Positions 60,240 to 64,000 of a stretch of DNA of 64,000 nt are shown piece by piece. The DNA is from CAMDHY01 sp046156265 (GTDB lineage: Bacteria; Pseudomonadota; Alphaproteobacteria; Rhizobiales; Segnochrobactraceae), in contig NZ_JAWDIR010000011.1 of assembly GCF_046156265.1 (NCBI RefSeq), forward strand, positions 558,001 to 622,000. Reading direction: 5' to 3'. Each line of letters starts with the position of its first letter. The stretch's first letter is position 1. The position numbers and the translations under genes were made by a program. The notes beneath the pieces were generated by a model. The model was not told where the DNA came from. It ran no database searches and saw only the letters and a list, made by a program, of their open reading frames with translations.

Positions 60240-61529
60240 ATGCGCCGACTTCCCCTCCTTGCGGCGACGGCTGCCGCCGTTGCCCTGACCGTCGCGGCGG
60301 TCGCCTCCGCCTCGGCCGCCGACGCCCCGGCGCCGGAAGCCGTCGTGACCCACTACGCCGACGTCGCGCAGGCGATGTACGAGGACAGCCTCACCACCGC
60401 CAAGACTTTGCAGATGGCGATCGGTGACCTCCTCGACGCACCGTCCGACGCGACGCTCGCCGCCGCCCGCACCGCCTGGATCGCCGCCCGCGTGCCCTAC
60501 CAGCAGAGCGAGGGCCTGCGTTTCGGCAACGCGCTCGTCGACGAGTGGGAGGGCAAGGTCAACGCCTGGCCCCTCGACGAGGGCCTGATCGACTATGTCG
60601 ACGGCGCGACCTATGGCGAGGTTTCCGAGGAGAATCCGCTCTACGCGCTGAACGTCATCGGCTCGACCAAGCTGCGTGTCGGCCCGGACGAGATCGACGC
60701 CACGACGATCAGCGCCGATCTCATCACCGGCCTGCAGGAGGCCCAGGAGGTCGAGGCGAATGTCTCGATGGGCTACCACGCCATCGAGTTCCTGCTGTGG
60801 GGCCAGGACCTCAACGGTACGGGTCCGGGTGCCGGCAACCGGCCCGCCACCGACTATGACGTCGCCAACTGCACCGGCGGCAACTGTGAGCGCCGCCGCG
60901 CCTATCTCGTCGTCGCCACCCAGCTGCTCGTCGACGACCTCGAGGACATGGCGCAGCAGTGGGGGCCGGATGGCGCGGCCCGCAAGGACGTGATCGCCAA
61001 GGGTCCCGAGGGCGGTCTCGCCACCATCCTCACCGGCATCGGCTCGCTCTCCTATGGCGAGCTCGCCGGCGAGCGCATCAAGCTCGGCCTGATCCTGCAC
61101 GACCCGGAGGAGGAGCACGACTGCTTCTCCGACAACACCCACAACTCGCACTACTATGACCAGGTCGGCATGGTGGCGCTCTACACCGGCACCTACACCC
61201 GCGTCGACGGAACGACGCTCGAGGGTCCGGGCCTCGCCGCCTATGCCGCGGCGAAGGCGCCGGAGGCGGCCACCCGCGTCGAGCAGGCGATGGCCGATAC
61301 CACCGCCAGGATGACGGTGATGAAGGAGACCGCCGACAGCGGCAAGATGGCTTACGACCAGATGATCGGGCCCGACAATGCCGAGGGCAACCAGATCATC
61401 GAGGACATCGTCACCGCCCTGGTCGCCCAGACCCGCGCCGTCGAGGGGCTGGTCTCCGCGCTCGGCCTGACGATCTCGGTCGAGGGCTCCGACAGCCTCG
61501 ACAACCCGGCGGCCGTCGGCGCCAACTGA
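60240..61529 (+). CDS. Imelysin/EfeM-type (ICMP) periplasmic protein
   Basis: The 429-residue exported protein has a signal peptide (ATAAAVALTVAAVASASA) and the imelysin fold with the GxHxxE motif GYHAIEF (His about 180) and an upstream LRFGNALVDEWEG segment. Imelysin-like proteins (IrpA, EfeM, IcmP) bind iron or haem in the periplasm or outer membrane; peptidase activity has been doubted. It lies between the iron-type binding protein and a multicopper oxidase. GGAG precedes the ATG by about 9 nt. Confidence 0.9.
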   Translation: MRRLPLLAATAAAVALTVAAVASASAADAPAPEAVVTHYADVAQAMYEDSLTTAKTLQMAIGDLLDAPSDATLAAARTAWIAARVPYQQSEGLRFGNALVDEWEGKVNAWPLDEGLIDYVDGATYGEVSEENPLYALNVIGSTKLRVGPDEIDATTISADLITGLQEAQEVEANVSMGYHAIEFLLWGQDLNGTGPGAGNRPATDYDVANCTGGNCERRRAYLVVATQLLVDDLEDMAQQWGPDGAARKDVIAKGPEGGLATILTGIGSLSYGELAGERIKLGLILHDPEEEHDCFSDNTHNSHYYDQVGMVALYTGTYTRVDGTTLEGPGLAAYAAAKAPEAATRVEQAMADTTARMTVMKETADSGKMAYDQMIGPDNAEGNQIIEDIVTALVAQTRAVEGLVSALGLTISVEGSDSLDNPAAVGAN

Positions 61530-61539
61530 GGAAGGTCAC

Positions 61540-61649
61540 CGGCGGCCGGTTCGTCCGGCCGCCGCCCCCAGGTCGAGAAGATGCTGCGTTCGCCTCCCAA
61601 GGCCCTTCGGCCCGCCCGCTTCCCCGCTTCGGCGGAGACGGGCGGGCCG
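61540..61649 (+). terminator. Two strong hairpins between the imelysin and multicopper oxidase genes
   Basis: The first hairpin, CGGCGGCCGG/CCGGCCGCCG, spans 61540-61564 with a 5-base loop. The second, CGGCCCGCCCG/CGGGCGGGCCG, spans 61608-61649 with a 20-base loop. Neither has a U-run. They occupy most of the 137-base gap and could attenuate or stabilise the message. Confidence 0.45.
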
Positions 61650-61666
61650 CTGCGTTTCGGCCCGCC

Positions 61667-63136
61667 ATGATGCTTCGCCCCACTCGTCGCTCCGTCGTCC
61701 TCGGCGGCCTTGCCGGCCTCACCGCCACCATCCTCGGCTGGCGTTCGACCCGCGCCGCCGGGCCGCCGCCGCTCGCCCGCGTCGGTGTTATGCCGCAGGG
61801 CAGGGAGGTGCCACTCTCCCTCGTCGCGGCCGAGCGCTCCGTCACCCTGCCGGCCTTCGGCGGGCGGGCGATGCCGCTGATGACCTTCTTCGAGGGCGAT
61901 GCCTTCCCGCAGGTCGTCCGCATCCGCCGCGGCGACACCCTCGTCACCACGCTCGACAACCGGCTCCCGGCGTGGGCGGAGGAGATGAGCGTCCACTGGC
62001 ACGGGCTGCGCATCCCGAACGCCGAGGACGGGGTGCCCTATCTCACCCAGAAGCCGGTGCCGCCGGGTGGCACTTACGGCTACCGCTTCGCGCCGCCGGA
62101 CGCCGGCACCTTCTGGTTCCACACCCACTGCAACACCGCCGAGACGCTCGGCCGGGGCCTCCTCGGCGTCCTGATCGCCGAGGGTGACGAGACCGTCCCC
62201 TACGACGCCGACGTGCTCGTCTGCCTGAAGGACTGGCGGATCGGCGAGGACGGCGCCTTCCTGCCCTTCCTCACTGACGAGGGGGCCGCGCGCGCCGGCA
62301 GCTTCGGCACTGTCCGCTCGGCGAACGGCGAGGCGGCGCTCCGCATCGACCTGCCCGCGGGTGGCGACTGCCGCCTGCGCGTCCTCAATGTCGACCCCAC
62401 CCGCATTCCCGAGATCGGCGTCGAGGGGGCGGAAGCGGCCGTCGTCGCCATCGACGGCGTCGCCGTGCCGCCGTTCCCGCTGCGGTCCTGGCGCCTCGGC
62501 CCGGCGATGCGCCTCGACCTCGTCGTCCGCGCGCCCGCCGCCGGCCGCGAGGCCCGCCTGGTCGACTACCACGCCCCGCAGCCGGTGACGCTCGCGACGC
62601 TTTCCGGCACCGGCGACACCCGCCGCACGGGCACCTTCCAGCCGGCGCCGCTGCTGATGGCCGACCTCGCCGAGCCGGACCTCGCGAATGCGCTGCCGCT
62701 CACGCTCACCTTCAGCGCCACCGCCACCGGCGCGAGCGTCGCCGAAATCGCCGGCGACGCCGAGGCGCCGCCGCTCGGCCCGCTCTGCGTGACCGACCGC
62801 TCATTCTGGGCGATCAACCGAGAGCCGTGGCCCGATGGCGGTCACGCCCGCCTGCCGCCGCCGCTCGCCGTGCTGGAGCGCGGCCGTACCTACCGGCTAA
62901 CGCTCCACAACGTCACCCCGCACCCGCACCCGATCCACATCCACGGCCACTTCTTCCGCGTGCTGTCGTCGAGCCGGCGCGAGATCGTGCCGCACTGGGC
63001 CGACACCGTGCTGCTCACCCCGAAGGAGCGGCTCGAGGTGGCGCTGGTGGCCGACAATCCCGGCGACTGGATGCTCCACTGCCACATCATCGAGCACCAG
63101 GAGACCGGCATGATGGGCTTCGTGAGGGTGATGTGA
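61667..63136 (+). CDS. Tat-exported multicopper oxidase
   Basis: The 489-residue protein has a twin-arginine signal (TRRSVVLGGLAGL) and four copper-ligand motifs: HWHG (about 110), FHTHC (about 152), HPIHIHGHFF (about 421) and HCHIIEHQETGMM (about 471, with the type-1 copper Cys and Met). The set for type 1 and the trinuclear centre is complete. In this neighbourhood oxidation of Fe2+ to Fe3+ before uptake by the FbpA-like protein is the natural role, though CueO-like copper detoxification is possible. It overlaps the next gene by GTGA. Confidence 0.9.
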   Translation: MMLRPTRRSVVLGGLAGLTATILGWRSTRAAGPPPLARVGVMPQGREVPLSLVAAERSVTLPAFGGRAMPLMTFFEGDAFPQVVRIRRGDTLVTTLDNRLPAWAEEMSVHWHGLRIPNAEDGVPYLTQKPVPPGGTYGYRFAPPDAGTFWFHTHCNTAETLGRGLLGVLIAEGDETVPYDADVLVCLKDWRIGEDGAFLPFLTDEGAARAGSFGTVRSANGEAALRIDLPAGGDCRLRVLNVDPTRIPEIGVEGAEAAVVAIDGVAVPPFPLRSWRLGPAMRLDLVVRAPAAGREARLVDYHAPQPVTLATLSGTGDTRRTGTFQPAPLLMADLAEPDLANALPLTLTFSATATGASVAEIAGDAEAPPLGPLCVTDRSFWAINREPWPDGGHARLPPPLAVLERGRTYRLTLHNVTPHPHPIHIHGHFFRVLSSSRREIVPHWADTVLLTPKERLEVALVADNPGDWMLHCHIIEHQETGMMGFVRVM

Positions 63137-64000
63137 GAAGCCTCGCGCTCACCACAACCCTGATCGTCGCCGTCGCCGGGGGGGCCGCGGCCGCCGGCGG
63201 CCTCGACGCCATCGTCGGCAAGGCGGTGTTCGAGCGCGTCTGGGTCGCCGCCGGCGCCTCCACCGGCTCGGCCGACGGCCTCGGCCCGCTCCACAACGCC
63301 CGCTCCTGCGCCGGCTGCCATCAGGGCGGCGGCGCGGCGCGCATCTCGGCGAACGACCGCGGCGACCTCGCCGGCGCCGGTCTGGTGGTGCGGCTGGCGG
63401 ATGCCACCGGCCAAGGCGACCCCGTCTATGGCGACCAGATCCAGACCCGCGGCCTGCCCGGCCAGGCGGCGGAGGCGGAGGTGGTGTTCGCGCTGCAGAC
63501 CGCGCTCGACGGTGAGCCGGGGCCGCGGGTGACGCCGCGCCTCGAGGCGCTCGCCTTCGGGCCGGTCACGGCCGCCGCCGGCGTCCGCCGAGCGCCGTCC
63601 CTCGTCGGCCTCGCCGCCTTCGACACCGTCGACGCGGCGGCGATCCTGGCGCTCGCCGATCCGCACGACACCGACGGTGACGGCATCTCCGGCCGCGTCC
63701 ACTTTGTCGGCGACGGGGCAGGGGGGCGCGCGATCGGCCGCTATGGCTGGCGCGCGACCGGCGCCACCCTCGACCGCCAGGTCGCCGCCGCCTTCACCGT
63801 CGACCTCGGCCTCTCGACCGAAACCTTCCCCGATCCCGCCGGCGACTGCACGCCTGTCCAGACCGCGTGCCGCGACGCCCGCCACGGCGGCGGCGACCGT
63901 GGCGGGCCGCACGAGGTGGCGGCGCCGATGACGGCCGCGATCGGCGCCTTCCTCGCCGACCTCCGGCCCCGGGCTCCGGCCGATGACGCACCCGGCGCCG
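63133..64000 (+). CDS. DUF1111-type (thiol oxidoreductase-like) c-type haem protein, partial (window edge)
   Basis: The open frame of 289 codons runs past the right edge with no stop. It has a signal peptide (LALTTTLIVAVAGGAAAA), the haem-attachment motif CAGCH at 59-63, the block ARSCAGCHQGGGAAR, and a DGDGISGRVHF segment as in DUF1111 di-haem proteins. GTG at 63133 overlaps the oxidase stop (GTGA). Pairing of imelysin and DUF1111 genes is known in Pseudomonas iron loci. The second haem site would lie beyond the window. Confidence 0.85.
   Translation, partial: MRSLALTTTLIVAVAGGAAAAGGLDAIVGKAVFERVWVAAGASTGSADGLGPLHNARSCAGCHQGGGAARISANDRGDLAGAGLVVRLADATGQGDPVYGDQIQTRGLPGQAAEAEVVFALQTALDGEPGPRVTPRLEALAFGPVTAAAGVRRAPSLVGLAAFDTVDAAAILALADPHDTDGDGISGRVHFVGDGAGGRAIGRYGWRATGATLDRQVAAAFTVDLGLSTETFPDPAGDCTPVQTACRDARHGGGDRGGPHEVAAPMTAAIGAFLADLRPRAPADDAPGA

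Overview
The window reads as chromosomal DNA of a GC-rich alphaproteobacterium, most likely of the order Hyphomicrobiales (Rhizobiales). The reasons are the very high GC at third codon positions, the dense ATGA/GTGA-coupled operons, the large number of ABC and TRAP uptake systems, a BA14K-family secreted protein and tRNA genes with encoded CCA. I cannot name a genus from the sequence alone.

Region 1 (1-12.6 kb) is a carbohydrate/polyol-type catabolic operon on the minus strand. It holds a HisD-family dehydrogenase, a metallo-beta-lactamase-fold hydrolase, a complete ribose-type (CUT2) ABC importer and a CUT1-type ABC importer with two ATPase genes, the second cut by the window edge. It is divergent from a LacI-family regulator, and two LacI-type palindromic operators lie in the intergenic region.

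Region 2 (12.6-45.2 kb) is a large sulfur-scavenging supercluster. It contains an SsuD-like alkanesulfonate monooxygenase, an NAD(P)H:FMN reductase, dimethylsulfone monooxygenase SfnG, a LIV-type ABC importer followed by an SfnB-type acyl-CoA-dehydrogenase-like oxidoreductase, a TRAP transporter, an SsuABC-like ABC importer whose ATPase carries a frameshift in the signature motif, the sulfate/thiosulfate importer (Sbp-CysTWA), two convergent FAD/NAD(P)-binding oxidoreductases, a second flavin reductase, a DszA/SnaA/NtaA-type monooxygenase, a dipeptide-type ABC importer and a fourth luciferase-like monooxygenase. Three sigma-54-type promoters (one minus, two plus) precede transcription units in this cluster. 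That fits control by an SfnR-like enhancer-binding protein, which is not encoded in the window.

Region 3 (45.2-52 kb) is a giant 2-kb-codon gene for a superfamily I helicase-nuclease (transglutaminase-like, DUF4011, helicase and PD-(D/E)XK-like domains). It sits between a degraded gene remnant and a tRNA-Thr gene, and it is a plausible genome-defence protein.

Region 4 (52-58.6 kb) is housekeeping and envelope DNA: BA14K protein, RlmB rRNA methyltransferase, two tRNA-Val genes in inverted orientation, a DUF2189 membrane protein, a TerC-family protein whose Shine-Dalgarno and GTG start lie inside a long hairpin, a membrane diguanylate cyclase and a DUF3574 secreted protein. A strong minus-strand terminator with no obvious gene before it suggests a small RNA.

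Region 5 (58.7-64 kb) looks like a periplasmic iron-acquisition operon: an iron-type binding protein, an imelysin-family protein, a Tat-exported multicopper oxidase and a DUF1111 haem protein that runs off the right edge.
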